Positions 1-13,153 are shown, counted from the first letter of the stretch. The stretch: DNA of 64,000 bases from Sporodiniella umbellata (GCA_025677835.1 JAIXMR010000002.1:526001-590000), one strand, 5' to 3'. Notes: generated by a model from the letters alone, not told the origin. Numbers and translations: made by a program.

Positions 1-176
1 TCAAAACAAAGAAAAGTAACTCAATAAAAACAATAATACAAAATATGACACTATCTTTGTGTCAGCATTTTTTTTTTTTTACTGTCTATATCATGTCCAG
101 AAAATATGTTTTAAAGTATTTTAGAAATATCAAAAATTCACAGCTGCGCTCTTTTTCCTGTCTATTATCTTCCAAA

Positions 177-1340
177 ATGACCACAGAGTGGAATATTGCT
201 AGCATTTTATCATCTCCAGAAAAAAGGGATAAAAAGTTTGGGTTGATAGTCTTGAATCAGCCAATCACTCAACTTGAGCTTTTCAAAAAACTCTGGAAGA
301 ATGGTAGGAATTAAATTTTATGCTTGAAGCTGACGCAGTATGCATAAATAGCCTCAATTCGCTTGGTTGCAGATGGTGCTGCCAATAGATTGTTTGAAGC
401 GTTTAAGCACGATGTTCAACTACTCGAATAGTAAAAAAAAAAAAAGAGAAGCGAAAGAAAAGCAAAGTTATACGATAACATAGTCAACTAAGCTCAAAAC
501 AGCTATCTTCCTGACGAAATCAGAGGAGACTTAGATTCCATTCGACCTGATGTTCAGGAATACTATACTTCTAAAGTAATTTCAACAGTAGACAATTGAG
601 AAACTAAAGTTGAACTAATTACTATATTTTCTTACATCAAAAAGAAAGTTAAAATTACAAAAGTCAGTGAGCAGATGTCAACTGATTTTATGAAGTGTGT
701 GAAGTTGTTACAAGAAAAAGAAAAAGAAAACAATGAGGAAGTAAGCAAACCTACATAAAAGCACCCAATTACTTTAAGATATGATAAATACCTATTTTTT
801 TTTGTTCGTACAGTATGACATAGTGGCCACTCCAGCACTAGGTGGAAGGTTTGATCAGACAATGTCCAGTATTCATGTTTTGTTTTTGCTAAAAGATTGC
901 ACAAAGCAGAGAATAATACTAGTGAGTGATGAGTGCTTAACTGTACTGTTGGATCAGGTATTTTTTTAAAGCGAAAATGATGGTTATAGCCCTTATCTCA
1001 TATATCCATTGCAAGGGAACGCACCGTATACACTGTCAACTGGATGTAGAAGGTAAATTTTAACAAAAAAAAAAAAAAAAACCCTATCTTACATATACAT
1101 AGGCCCTACATGCGGAGTAATACCGATAAACTCACCTGCAACAATCAGCTCTCGTGGCCTTAAATGGGATATGGGTAAGTGAGATACAGAAAGCAAGAAA
1201 AAAAAACCAACCTCTTTGAAGACAAACTCCTTTGTAAATTCGGATTAATGATTAGTACTTCAAACGTACTTGTCAGCGATATAGTAGAGATTACTACAGA
1301 TGTTCCTGTAATATGGACAACCGAAATTCAAAAACCATAA
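177..1340 (+). CDS. THI80: thiamine pyrophosphokinase (THI80/TPK1 type), 8 exons
   Basis: Transfers pyrophosphate from ATP to thiamine to make the cofactor thiamine diphosphate, in the cytosol. The gene is hidden by seven introns that I place at 304-351, 431-502, 576-644, 741-813, 958-1015, 1053-1102 and 1175-1221; joining them gives one frame with family motifs in order: FGLIVLNQP, VADGAANRLFEAF, GDLDSIRP, STDFMKC, GGRFDQTMSS, ISSRGLKWDM and MISTSN near the C terminus. ATG at 177 is the first one before the conserved N-terminal strand. Oddity: the family usually has Asp-Gln-Asp just before S/T-T-D-F, but here the residues are Glu-Gln-Met. The stop lies only 18 bp from the convergent CDC27 stop. 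The identification is strong; single exon borders, especially the acceptor at 644, are inferred. Confidence 0.88.
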
Positions 1341-1358
1341 GCTGTATTTATTAAAAGA

Positions 1359-3557
1359 TTACTCTTCTAGATTTTCCATTATCTTTTGCCTTGTCTCAAT
1401 ATACTCTTCTCGGGCAGCTATTTTAATGCATATGTCTATGTAGTTTTTTGCCTCTTCGTAACAGCCTTGCTTGTATAAGCCCTCAGCTAGTGTAGCAAGT
1501 ACTACTGGATGTCTAGGATGTAGTCTGACAGCCTCCCTTAGTAGCACTATAGACTCTTTGATTTTATCTGCTGCTCTATAGGTACTAGCGAGACCAAACC
1601 TACTCAACAGAATTTTTTTTCTGAGTATATTTATTATCGCTTGTATGTATACCATCCAATATAAGAGCGTCTGTTTGAATTCATGCTTTTAGTAAAGTGC
1701 ATCTTTGCTCCTAAATAATTTTCTCGCTCTGAATCTTCATATCCCAGTAAAGCATGTACATAAAACTCGCCAGGTTGGATATTAGCAGCTTTTTTGAACC
1801 AATATGTGGCATCGTTGCCGGGATCCTTGACACACTTAGCCCAGTTTCCTGCCACAATGTATGCTTCGTAAAGATGGCAAGGGTTATGCTTCATAAGGTA
1901 TGCCAATACATTCAATTCGCTTTCTTTCTGCAAATACCACAGGCACGTGGAGTAATAAGGGATATACTCGCAATACCATGGTGCGATGTAAAAAGATCTC
2001 TTAAAAAACAACCGAGCCTATAGTATTCAAAGGGTGAGTATGCAAATATAAAGGAAAAGCAAGTCTGTACCGGCTCATAGTCGCTGGTATCATAGTAAGC
2101 TTTCCCTAGAATAGATAATATCCAGGCGGTTTCATATTGACGAGCGTCTAGTTGCTTTAGCTCTACTATTGCCTTTTCACCATAGTACGAGGATTTATAA
2201 AAGTACCCTTTGGCCATTATGCGAAGAAGCTTGACTATTTTGTTCATCGCGTCAATAATCTTAAGGTTCGTGTCTTTTGAAACGCTCTCATTATTTAGAG
2301 ACATGGGTAGGAATATCTGGCAAAAAACTTCGTTCTGTTCATAACTTTAGTTTTTACACCGATTTTTTTTGCCTTTGTTACCTTGTGCTCCACCTGCGTT
2401 TTTTTGCTACGTTTCATAAACAAAGTAGTATCATCAGTTTCTAGCGATCTTTTCCGTTGGTGGATGAAAGTGTTGGCGGTATCTTGAGAGTTATCCTGAT
2501 CCGCAAATACTCTGTTCAAATCAATATGCGGTAGCTTTATATCATTATTCTCCAGCATTTCATCAGGAGGGGCTTTGTGTAGGCCATGTTTGTTTCTTGT
2601 TTTTTGATCTTTTATCTCTCTTTGTATATCAGCTTGAAACTCTTCGATTAGGGTATCTTTGTGCCGCTCTATTAGCCCTCTATAAAGACTCAAAGATTAA
2701 TATTGACTGTTTATAGGAGTTCAAAAACACTACCTTTCGTTAGTTTCTTCCAAGATGTCTTCATAGGAAAAATTTGGGTGATCTGCTACCATGTCCTTCA
2801 ATTCTACCAGTGACACGTCATGGAAAGTTTCTCTAAAATCGGGCATTGGTCTATCATACTCCCCATCTGTTTTCTTTTCTTTAAAAGAGATGTCACTACG
2901 CCCACTGTCCGGCAAAGGAGGTAAATGACTTTTTGTTGATGGGAGTATATCTAGAATATCTGAGGGCAGATCTTTAAAAAATTCATCAGCTGATGCTTCA
3001 CTTTCAAAAGCGGCAGTATCTGGAGCAATATCACATAGCTTCAAATAGGCTGATATTTTATATGGATTTAGTTCTAAGCACTGTTTATACGCTTCTGTGG
3101 CGGCATTTATATTATCTTTTTGAACATAAAGATCTCCCAAGAGATGGTATAAAGAAGAACGACTTGGTGTATGTTGTCTTTTTTGAACAGACGTCAATTC
3201 GCTTGTCCAACTTGTGTTGTCATGTAAAGTTTTTTCTAGAGCTGACTTAATTGCAAAAATGCCTTCGTTTACAACGCGATCTTTAATGTCATCGTCTATT
3301 GAAGTCCGTGAATACTGAAGGCAGCTTTTAGAGAAAAGCGAAAGACAGAAAACGGATTTGTCGTGTTGTAGTAGCATGTAACTAGCAAAATAATCAGAGG
3401 ATTCAAAAAGACACACTGCATAAAGAAAACGAAAATAACTGTTTCGATTGTCTATCGCAAAAAGGCGTTCTGATAGTAGAAGCGCGTTGTTGTAGTCTTT
3501 GTCGTCCAAATCGCGATGCACTAGAGACATTAGAATCCAGGATTCAGTTGAACTCAT
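1359..3557 (-). CDS. CDC27: anaphase-promoting complex TPR subunit Cdc27/Apc3
   Basis: TPR scaffold subunit of the APC/C ubiquitin ligase, which binds Cdc20/Cdh1 activators. The N-terminal exon (to 2734) has the Cdc27 dimerisation-type TPR start (LLLSERLFAIDN) and a TPR ending in CLELNPYKISAYLKLCDI. The middle is a charged linker, followed by LLRIMAKGY and AWILSILGKAYYDTSDYEP, and then STCLWYLQKESEL; all have direct counterparts in animal Cdc27. Introns: 2680-2733, one near 2317-2357 (exact acceptor ambiguous), 2018-2070 and 1600-1652; each restores a TPR when removed. About 700 residues. The protein stops roughly one to two TPRs earlier than typical Cdc27, after QKIMENLEE, so the C terminus is short or diverged. 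Convergent with the thiamine kinase gene. Confidence 0.85.
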
Positions 3558-4083
3558 TTTAATAAAATTTAGGCCAACTAAAATCGAAGGTAAAAAAAAG
3601 ACAAATTGAGCTCAGTAAAAATTGCTCCAATATGGTTCTTTACACACCAGCCTTATTTAGCGATTGATTGTTCTTTTTTTTTTTAGAGAAACATACATTG
3701 AATTCATAAATTAATCAATATATTATTGCATTATACATATAAATACATTTGATTAGGTATTTTATATGGAAACTAAAATCTTGAACTACTTATTGTAACG
3801 ATTCTAGTACACATTTTTCCTTCGACAACAAATATACTGACCACCAAGTGAGATGAGACCGCAAATAAAAAGGTTCAAGCGTATAGAAACAATTGTTTAT
3901 AACGATTTTTAACGTTTCATCAGGCACTATCAATCGCTGCAGCAAAAACGGTACCGTCAAAAAAGCGTTGATAGTTTAAAAATCACATCTGTTTTTAACA
4001 AGACTTGCATCTCAATATGAATTTATTTTCGTACGTATATCAAAGCGCCAGTTCATTTAAAGTCTATTTTCAAAATATTTGCA
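3558..4083. other. intergenic, no gene seen
   Basis: AT-rich spacer between the CDC27 start and the HAP5 stop. It must hold the CDC27 promoter and HAP5 3' end. I see no conserved reading frame, RNA gene or clear TATA element. Confidence 0.6.
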
Positions 4084-5078
4084 TTAATCCTTTGTTTTCA
4101 CTTCAGTTTCTGGATGCTGGTCTTGGGGTGGAGGGTAAGCAGCCTGTTGCTGCTGAGACTGAGACTGTGGTTGTTGAGGTTGTTGAGACTGTTGAGCGTG
4201 GTCTTGTTGGTGTGGAAGATGCTGATGATGTTGCTGAGCAAATTGCTGCAACTGCATTTGATACTGTTGCATTTGATCGTTTGTGAACTATTATCAATTT
4301 TAGTACAGTTTTTTCTTATTCAATTATTTACCTGAGGCAATTGAGGATAATAGGAGGCTGGATCAACAGCATACTGGTGTGGGTAATAATTAGGAGTAGC
4401 GCTACCAGCGTAGGAACTCTGATGATCGTAGACGGGGTTCGATTTAGCAGCCTCTTCTCTGGGAACAATATCAATTAAAAAGTCGCACATATCTGTTTTA
4501 GAAATAGCTGTAGCGATATCTGATCTTTGCAATGTACGACGCTTGTTCTCTTCAGCATGAACCCTAAAAACAAGGCAAATATGGATTATAAGTAGCTTTT
4601 TTGTTTTTTGTTTTTATGCAGTTACTCACCAAGCACGCTTTGTTAATTCGGTGATGAATATTTCACATCCTTTAGCAAATAGGATTGGAGCCTAAAAGAC
4701 GTCCAGCCAATAATATTAAAATCCTATGCAAAGTGGACCTTTATTTATATTACCTCTGCACTAATCATCTATTTAATTTGTTATTATATCAATTATATTT
4801 AATGAGGTACTCTTTATTACCTTCACTTCTTGGTCAGTCTTCATGACTTTTTTAATTCTAGCTAAAGGCAGAGCGTGGTTTTTAAAATCAGAATCGAAAT
4901 TATCAGCACTGCTCATTTCTTCTTGCCAGAATTTATTTAAATCGAAAACAGGTTGGCCAGCAGAAGCTGTGGGTGGCGGGTGAGTAGCTGATGCTGTGTT
5001 GTTTGGCTGATAAGCTACAGGTTGAGCATGAAGTTCATGATGCCCGTGTTGAGGCTCTTGATGAGGATGACTGGCCAT
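4084..5078 (-). CDS. HAP5: CCAAT-binding factor subunit C (Hap5/NF-YC)
   Basis: Histone-fold subunit of the heterotrimeric CCAAT-binding complex, which acts in the nucleus with Hap2 and Hap3. Residues: an N-terminal His/Gln/Pro-rich stretch, FWQEEM, LPLARIKKVMKTDQEVK, then after two introns MISAEAPILFAKGCEIFI, TKRAWVHAEENKRRTLQ and DMCDFLIDIVPREE, which is the complete NF-YC histone fold. The C-terminal exon is a Gln/His/Pro-rich tail from 4287 down. Introns: 4769-4820, 4692-4753, 4564-4629 and 4288-4331. The first two enclose a 15-nt exon (4754-4768) coding MISAE. The Gln-rich tail resembles an activation region. Start at 5078 is the only ATG upstream of the domain in the exon. Confidence 0.93.
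4754..4768 (-). other. HAP5: 15-nt microexon of HAP5
   Basis: Coding exon of exactly five codons (MISAE) between introns 4769-4820 and 4692-4753, both GT...AG. Without it the conserved MISAEAPILF strand of the NF-YC histone fold would be broken, so the exon is supported by protein homology. Confidence 0.85.
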
Positions 5079-5546
5079 TATATGTTTAAGAAAAGAAAAA
5101 AAGAAAAATTCAGCGAATGACGTTTTTTATAAAAAGTCACACAGACTGGGGTTAGCGGGAGGATAAATTTATGCATTTCCATCGATACTTTCAAAACAAC
5201 GTATTGAACCTTGAAAAAAAAACCTCAATTGATACCAATTTCTCTAAAAAATGCACATTGGTAGCCATAGGAACATTAGTACTTTTTTTTGGGCTGTTCA
5301 GCCAAGCTCAAAAGGATAAAAGTATAGGCACATCGGCTCCAGTTTGTGGAGTTTTTTAAAGTTGGGTTTTATACACATATCAATGAAAGACTAGTACATC
5401 ACCAACAAAACAAAACAAAGCTGTCTTTATTTGATCAGCTTCTTACAGCTGCAAAGTCCTTTCATGTTTTGCAAGACAATAACACAAGCCAAAATGTGTA
5501 ACAACAGACACTAACGAAGCTTTTCTCAAATGACCTTTATCGTATT
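5079..5546. other. intergenic, no gene seen
   Basis: Spacer between the LARP7-like stop and the HAP5 start on the same strand. An open frame at 5171-5359 (+) has no recognisable protein character. Presumably HAP5 promoter plus LARP7-like 3' UTR. Confidence 0.55.
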
Positions 5547-6810
5547 TTATTTGGCTTTCAGATCGTTTTCCCAGTAAATTTCCTCTTCTCTTCCTTGCAA
5601 AACCCTTACTTTTAAAGTGCTTATGTCGTGTTCTGCGCTAGCTGTTCCTATCTTATCTTTCTCAGTTTCCTGGATTGTGGGGTTCCCTTGAAAGTATTCT
5701 TCTAACTGCTGTGCATCCTCAGAATTTCCTAGACGAACATGAGCTCTATCCAGTCCTTTTTTTTTATTGGCCATAAACTCGATCTGTACTCCAGACGTTT
5801 GAAGCAACTCGATAGCGGTTGTTTTTGATGAGTTTGGGTGAATATTTTGTACTAGAGCAATGACGCCCTTTTTAAACGTTAGGCTTGATTCTAGCTTGGG
5901 CTTTTTAGCAAAGCCTTCGTCGTTTGTTTTGTTTTTTGTCTTTTCGTCCTTATGATAATCCTGTCTCCAAAGGTACTTTATTCTCTCTTTTTGTTTTTCT
6001 TGATGTTTCAAGTACTCTTGCTCATATTCATTCCATCTCAATCTACAAAAACGATTGTCACAACGCCTTTTCTTTTGTTTCGTTGCTTACTTTGTCATCA
6101 CACGAAGTTTTGATTTAGTCAACTCCGCGTTATCGTTCATTATTTGAACTGCCCTATCCGCATCCTCTTCACGAGAAAATTCGACAAAGCAAAAGCCCAA
6201 AAAAGCTTCTGTTTTGCTTCTAGTTTCAGGTATACGTATACATTGGACAGGTCCCACATGCTTTTCAAACAACTCTTTAATTTTTGTATCGTTCTGGTAG
6301 CTTCTGGCCAAGCCTTCGACATAAATCGATTTGCTATCATCTTCTTTCTTTTTGTTGGCCGTATATGGATTTATGCGTGCAATGCTTGTCCCTTCAGAAT
6401 TTATCTTTCCCCAAAAAAAATAAGTTTACTAAACTATCTCTTTTCGTGTATCTTTTTTACTTTGAGTTTTTCTAGTGAGTAAAGTTCCGCAGACTCTTTA
6501 ATCTCTTCAGGTGTAGCACCTAATGTCTTGAATTTAGGAAAACGACTAAGAGTTTTAAAAGAAACAACTATAAACTTTAAATTATACACTCATTAAACTG
6601 AAAATTAACATTTCGTAAATATTTACAGCCTCCATTGTCGTTCGACATGTGATGTAGCATTAGCTTATCCCATAAAAGGTTGGCATCGCTAAAACAAGTT
6701 TCTAAAACGTTATGAATTTTGCGGTGTCGCTGATCTGACATTCTTTGAACGAAAAAAGAAAAGGTATCAATCAATAGTTTTATCGGAGCTGGCAAAAACC
6801 TTTTAGACAT
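5547..6810 (-). CDS. La-related protein 7 family (LARP7/Pof8 type)
   Basis: RNA-binding protein with the LARP7 order La motif, RRM1, xRRM2. La motif: FSDANLLWDKLMLHH then, across intron 6568-6627, GFVSFKTLSRFPKFKTLGA and TPEEIKESAELYSLEKLK. RRM1: SIYVEGLA ... GFCFVEFSREEDADRA. A linker LRWNEYEQEYLKHQEK matches the SEWxxLKKEYLxLQK element of animal LARP7. The C-terminal xRRM runs from KKGVIALVQNI through HVRLGNSEDAQQLEEYF to VLQGREEEIYWENDL, matching the LARP7 xRRM end (GDHEQRYWQKIL type) rather than genuine La. Introns: 6568-6627, 6405-6460 and 6043-6090. Family members cap and fold telomerase RNA (fission yeast Pof8, ciliate p65) or 7SK and U6-linked RNAs (animals); which applies here is inference. 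Confidence 0.85.
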
Positions 6811-7639
6811 CAGTTTTGAGTTTGGATATTTCAGTAAAACTTCAGAAAATACAAGTTTGAACAGTAGCCTTTAGGTCTGTATTTTAACTGAAAAACTACT
6901 TGGTCGCTACAAAACGTTATACATACCAACTAAAATACTTCCAAAAAAAAAAAAGACAGGTGCTGGATTAAAACATAAACATCTTTTAGTTATTCAGAAA
7001 ACGCCTTTTATTTTGTAAATGCGCGTTTTCTTATGAAGTCAAATTTTTGGTTTTCAAAGTTGCTACCCTTCTTATTTCATTTAAGAAGTAAATGTAAACC
7101 CTTGTCTCCTTGTAAAAACTCCACTTAGCCGTTTCACCTTTATAGCCATATCTAATAGCCCAAATTTGGATTAACTTGACGTATACTAGTGAAAGTTAAA
7201 GTTAGAAATTATGATGAAAAATGAGCAAAAGGCTTTAGCGAGCAAGCATTTAGCTTCAAAGCAGAAGAGTTATTGAATAAACTACGATTGTACAAATCGG
7301 ATCAACGAAACAGAACAGATACTTTTATGCTGGTTTTGAAGAAACCATAGAGCAACAGTTTACAAATAAAACTGAATGTAAAAGCGACCTATTTTACGAC
7401 AAACTTTGCTAGAAAATCGACAAAACGTTGCCAATCAGTGTATCTTTAAGCCTTTGTTGCGCCTTTGTGGTCGCTAGCATCCAGGCACATTTACAAACGA
7501 AGATTATGTAGTACAAAATGACAGAAAATGGGAGTAAATAAACCCAAATACAGGACTTTTGGACAAAAACATGCACACACGACTAATATATTAATATTGG
7601 AGTTTGATTTCTTTAATTTTTTTTGTTTTTTGTTTTGAA
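6811..7639. other. divergent intergenic region with coding-like fragments
   Basis: Lies between the divergent LARP7-like and BET2 starts. At about 7197-7530 (+) there are short coding-looking stretches in more than one frame, broken by stops, without a recognisable family. They may be a decayed gene or chance. An ATG-initiated frame at about 7211 ends after 20 codons. Confidence 0.3.
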
Positions 7640-8699
7640 ATGGAAGAGAAATTGTTGACAGAACTTCACGTAAAATACATACAGAATTTGAGTCAAAAGC
7701 AGGACGAACTAGAGTATTGGCTTACTGAACACTTGCGCTTGAACGGGATCTACTGGGGGCTTACAGCGCTTGATTTTATGAACTCCAAAGATGCTCTATC
7801 AAGAGAGGAAGTAATCCAGTACGTCAAAAGCCTCCAAAGCGAAAATGGAGGGTTTAGCGCCCATACCCATCACGACACACACATCAGCTGCACTCTTTCA
7901 GCCATTCAAATACTTGTCACTCTGGATGCTTTGGACGCAGTTAATGTAGAAAAAATCATTGAATGTATGCATTGAAAGCGACTGTAGAAACACTCATCCC
8001 CTCTCTTTTTTTTTTTTAGACATTCAGTCTTTACAAAATGAGGATGGATCGTTCCGAGGAGATGATTGGGGAGAAATAGATAGTCGCTTCGCTTACATTG
8101 CTTTATCTTGTTGTTCTTTGCTCAACCGTCTGGACGCAATTAATGTAGAAAAAACTACAGAGTGGATCTTGCAATGCAAAAACTACGATGGGGGGTTTGG
8201 TAGCCGACCTGGGTCAGAATCGCATGCAGGACAAATTTTTTGTTGTGTGGCAGCCTTGTCAATTGTGGACGCTTTACATCATGTAGATACTGAATTGCTC
8301 GGATGGTGGTTATGCGAAAGACAACTAGAGAATGGTGGATTAAATGGAAGACCCCAAAAGTTAGAGGACGTAAGTGAAGAAATACAGTCGATATAAACAA
8401 AGAATGTACCTATTTAAACAATAACAAAAAAGGTATGCTACTCATGGTGGGTTCTATCAGCACTAGCCATACTTGGCAAGGTGCATTGGATTGATAAAGA
8501 TAAGTTGACGCGATTTATTTTATCCGCACAAGACCCCGAGGGAGGGATCTCGGATCGACCTGGGGATATGCCGGATGTCTTTCACACTATCTTTGGTTTA
8601 GCCGGTCTCTCTTTGTTAGGCTACCCTGGGTTAAAGCAAGTAGATCCTGTGTACTGTATGCCTACATATGTTCTGCAAAGGATCGGATTGAGATCTTAA
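7640..8699 (+). CDS. BET2: Rab geranylgeranyltransferase beta subunit (Bet2)
   Basis: Catalytic beta subunit of GGTase II, which attaches geranylgeranyl to Rab GTPases together with the alpha subunit and Rab escort protein. Three exons with introns 7965-8019 and 8370-8432. The alpha-alpha barrel repeats are visible as [44 protein letters not shown] and [18 protein letters not shown], and then [19 protein letters not shown]. Zinc ligands: Asp and Cys in LEDVCYSWW and His in [16 protein letters not shown]. About 330 residues, the usual length. Start chosen at ATG 7640 ([10 protein letters not shown]); the in-frame extension upstream is hydrophobic and unlike the family. The stop is 51 bp from the convergent MPO1-like stop. 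Confidence 0.95.
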
Positions 8700-8750
8700 T
8701 ACAGTAAAGCATGTGTTTTTATGCTGAAACAGAATCTTTTTTACTTTATT

Positions 8751-9484
8751 TTAAAGTCTTTTTGCTTTTCGTATGCGGAAAGCAGCAACATCCTTTTTAA
8801 TCTCATTCATTACTTCTCTATGAAGCTCAGGACGATATCCTAACTTGAAGAGTATCTCGAAAAATACAAAATAGGGTGCTGATACAAGAGCTATTGTTTC
8901 TGTTTAGTCATCTGTCTATATCATGCCTAATGTACCTTGTACTAGATTATCTAATAACTTAGGACTTCTTTTCTCGGCTATCCCATGACCAAGGAATTGA
9001 AAGATCCACGAGACAATATGAATGCCTAAGGCTATTTTGTTTGCATTTGCGTTTTTTTTGTAGAAATCAGTCGCTGTATATTGCATAGTAGCAAGTATTG
9101 GTGAAATAAGTGCCTATGTAAGGACACAATTAGAGCATTGTTGGCGAAATGAAAAGCAAAACAACTCACTGCAGCCACGGGATCCAATATAGCATAATAT
9201 CCCAGGTATCCCAAAACTACAAAGAAAGGCAGATTGGTTTCAAAGAGTGACAAGATCGGTTTAGAAAATAAAAGAGGGCCAGACTTAGCACTCATAACAA
9301 GAGCTATTCAAATATTTTTAAAAATAAACCCATACGTATACATTGCTTTGTTTTTAAAAAACATCACTTTACCACTCCAAAATATGGTAGGTACAAAAAC
9401 CATGTGTATGGCCACATTTACTTTATTGTTGTGATGGGATCCATATACTATGAGTTGTTTTTTTAAACTAAAAACGTCAGACAT
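8751..9484 (-). CDS. Mpo1-like / DUF962 ER membrane protein
   Basis: Fungal relatives include yeast Mpo1 (YGL010w), an Fe(II)-dependent dioxygenase of the ER that degrades 2-hydroxy fatty acids in phytosphingosine breakdown. N terminus MSDVFSLKKQLIVYGSHHNN then KVNVAIHMVFVPTIFWS is the family signature (Y-x2-H-N-x5-N-x2-H-x2-F-V-P). Later: FFVVLGYLGYYAILDPVAA, HIVSWIFQFLGHGIAEKRSP, and a C terminus ending in basic RIRKAKRL. Introns: 9304-9372, 9114-9169 and 8891-8935, all frame-keeping. The conserved His residues thought to bind iron (SHHNN, GIHIV, LGHG) are present. Several hydrophobic spans fit an ER membrane protein. Enzymatic role inferred from the family. Confidence 0.85.
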
Positions 9485-10683
9485 ATTTAAGTTGAAAGAA
9501 ATACAGAAGAAAAAAAAAACAGAACAAAAAGATAAAATAAATCCAAGTTAAACACGCTGACTTAATTATTTTTACCTAAAAAGGGACTTTCTTTTTCAAG
9601 GTATAATTGCGTTATGTAATCAATCTGCTGGCGAAAGAGCTGTATACAAACTTCATAAATGGAACTTAACATAGCTATTACTTGATTTTAGAATAACAAA
9701 CGAACTTTCTTTAAAAAAAAAAAAGGCTAGAATGATCTAACGACAAAACTTTTACTCAATTGTTCGTAAATACCCAGTGCCGTATAGTCATCGATCAAAA
9801 CGATACAGTAAAAGACATATGACTTTACCAAAAAAAATCTCCTCGTTGCTTTATAATACCTATTAATTTTAAGACTGTAGAAAGAAGATAATATCAACTT
9901 TTTTTGAACAATTGCTCAGTCTAGATAGGACAAATCGTTAACCGTTTTCAAGAAACGGCAACGGGATGATTACACTAAATTTAAGAGAACAAGTGGAGCA
10001 AAATGTTTGCATGGGCTTTGATAATATGGAAAAAGAGCCCCATACAAAACGCAAGAACATCCTTTATATAACACTGTTCAAAGCTTAGTGAGACACAAAA
10101 ATAGTGTAAACACGGCAACTATTCTTTATTTGGAAATTGCTCGTACAACCAACAAATAAAACACGGTATACTCTAAATTGCTGGATGTAAGATCTGTACA
10201 ATTTGTTGTTTGCCCATTCTGTTTAGCAAAGTACTTAACAACCACTTGAAATATACTCTGTTCATATATTGCACCTTTATTTCGTGTTTGAAAATAACAA
10301 CGAAAACCTAATTTACTAACAGGCTGTTTTAAAAAAAGAAGTGAAGATAAATATGTCTACACATGCTGATATCATCAAAAAATAAAAAAAAAAGTATTGC
10401 TTCTGAAATCACTAGTTTTAATAGAATTTGTCTACAAACTTGTATCTTTTTTGGCTTTAATATGTGGTGGTATATAAGAACCTTTATAATCAAATAGCTT
10501 TTAACGTTTCTTTTAGGGGGTTATGTGTGCAGTAAAAAGTAAGTGCTAGCTGCGTTTTCGTACATTAAAAACGACCAAACTTTGCTTCAATACATATAGA
10601 CTAAAAAAAAAAATAGGGTGTGCATTATAGTGTTTATTCGAGCGTGTGATATATAATGGTGTCTAAACTAATGTTCTATAAAG
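9485..10683. other. intergenic, no gene seen
   Basis: About 1.2 kb of AT-rich DNA between the MPO1-like start and the protease stop. I checked both strands for conserved motifs, tRNA B boxes and splice-linked exons and see nothing supportable. Confidence 0.5.
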
Positions 10684-12076
<1,393 letters not shown>

Positions 12077-13127
12077 GAAAGTTATAATATGAAAAGAAAA
12101 CAGAAATGTCCCTTGTTTACGGTCTCTCTTGCTTTTTCTCTTTTAACTTGACTTTAAGCTTTGCCCGAGTATGTTTTTTTTTACAGATCAATTGTTTTGT
12201 TTAAAAATGTTTGAAAAATTAACACCGCGATTTTTTTAAAATTTCTGAAGCCAAACATGTGCATATCTGGTCTCATAATGATAACCATAAAGCAAACCAA
12301 GACAAAAAAAAATTCTTTTAAAACAATATAGTATAAATGCGATTTCAAATTTGCGCCTATTGCTGAACGTATGTGTATAGATATATACATTTGTCGTCCT
12401 TTCTCCAAAAAATCTTTTTCTGGAGCATTTTTTTAAATTTGAATGGTCCCTTATTTGTCTTTAGTTAATTAAATTCAGTTTGATTGAAAGAATTTTTTCT
12501 TTCTGTTTGTAATTAGCCATAGCGCTACGTATCGCATCACTTTTTTTTTTTTTTTTTTTTTTGAAAAAATAGCTCAGTTTGTGGCTGTGGGTTGCAATTG
12601 AACACAGCGATGACACGTTAAAGTATACGTGTCACCTAACGAAAAAGAAAAAAAGGACAACAAACCCAGTATCCTTACAATAATTTTTTAAAAAAAAAAA
12701 AAAAAAATACCAAAAGGTCTTTAATAATAAGGGGGCTAAGTGTACTCGTGTGTCCTTTCTCTGTTAGCCTATGTCATGCCTGATGTAATTTTAGCTAGGC
12801 TCGATTGGATTTATGTGCTGTATGATTTGAGAGAAGAAATTATCTGACTGATCTATGTTGTCTGTATATAACACTCTTATTTCAAAATAACACAGTTTAG
12901 ATAACCATGCTACCGCTCATCTATTTTGAAGACAGTAAGACCACAAGCACTTTTGGATTGTTTTTAGACACATTTTCAAAGTAATTCTGAGGCTTATTTC
13001 ATAATAAAAGTCTAACTCTTGTTTTTCTTCCAAAACAAGCTTTATTTACAGTTCGGCTGATTGATGCTGTCAGTTATAAACAAAAAAAAAAGACAAAGCA
13101 GTCAATAGGTCAGGATATGCTTTGATT

Positions 13128-13153
13128 CATAAAGCTTTCATAAAAGCTTTATG
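13128..13153. repeat. perfect inverted repeat, 11-bp stem, 4-nt loop
   Basis: Arms CATAAAGCTTT and AAAGCTTTATG separated by CATA. Could form a hairpin in single strands or transcripts. No neighbouring gene explains it. Confidence 0.7.

Noticed and set aside
4005..4335. Plus-strand Val/Leu-rich frames over the HAP5 tail
   Set aside because: They are complements of the CAG/CAA-rich coding repeats of the Hap5 Gln-rich C terminus.
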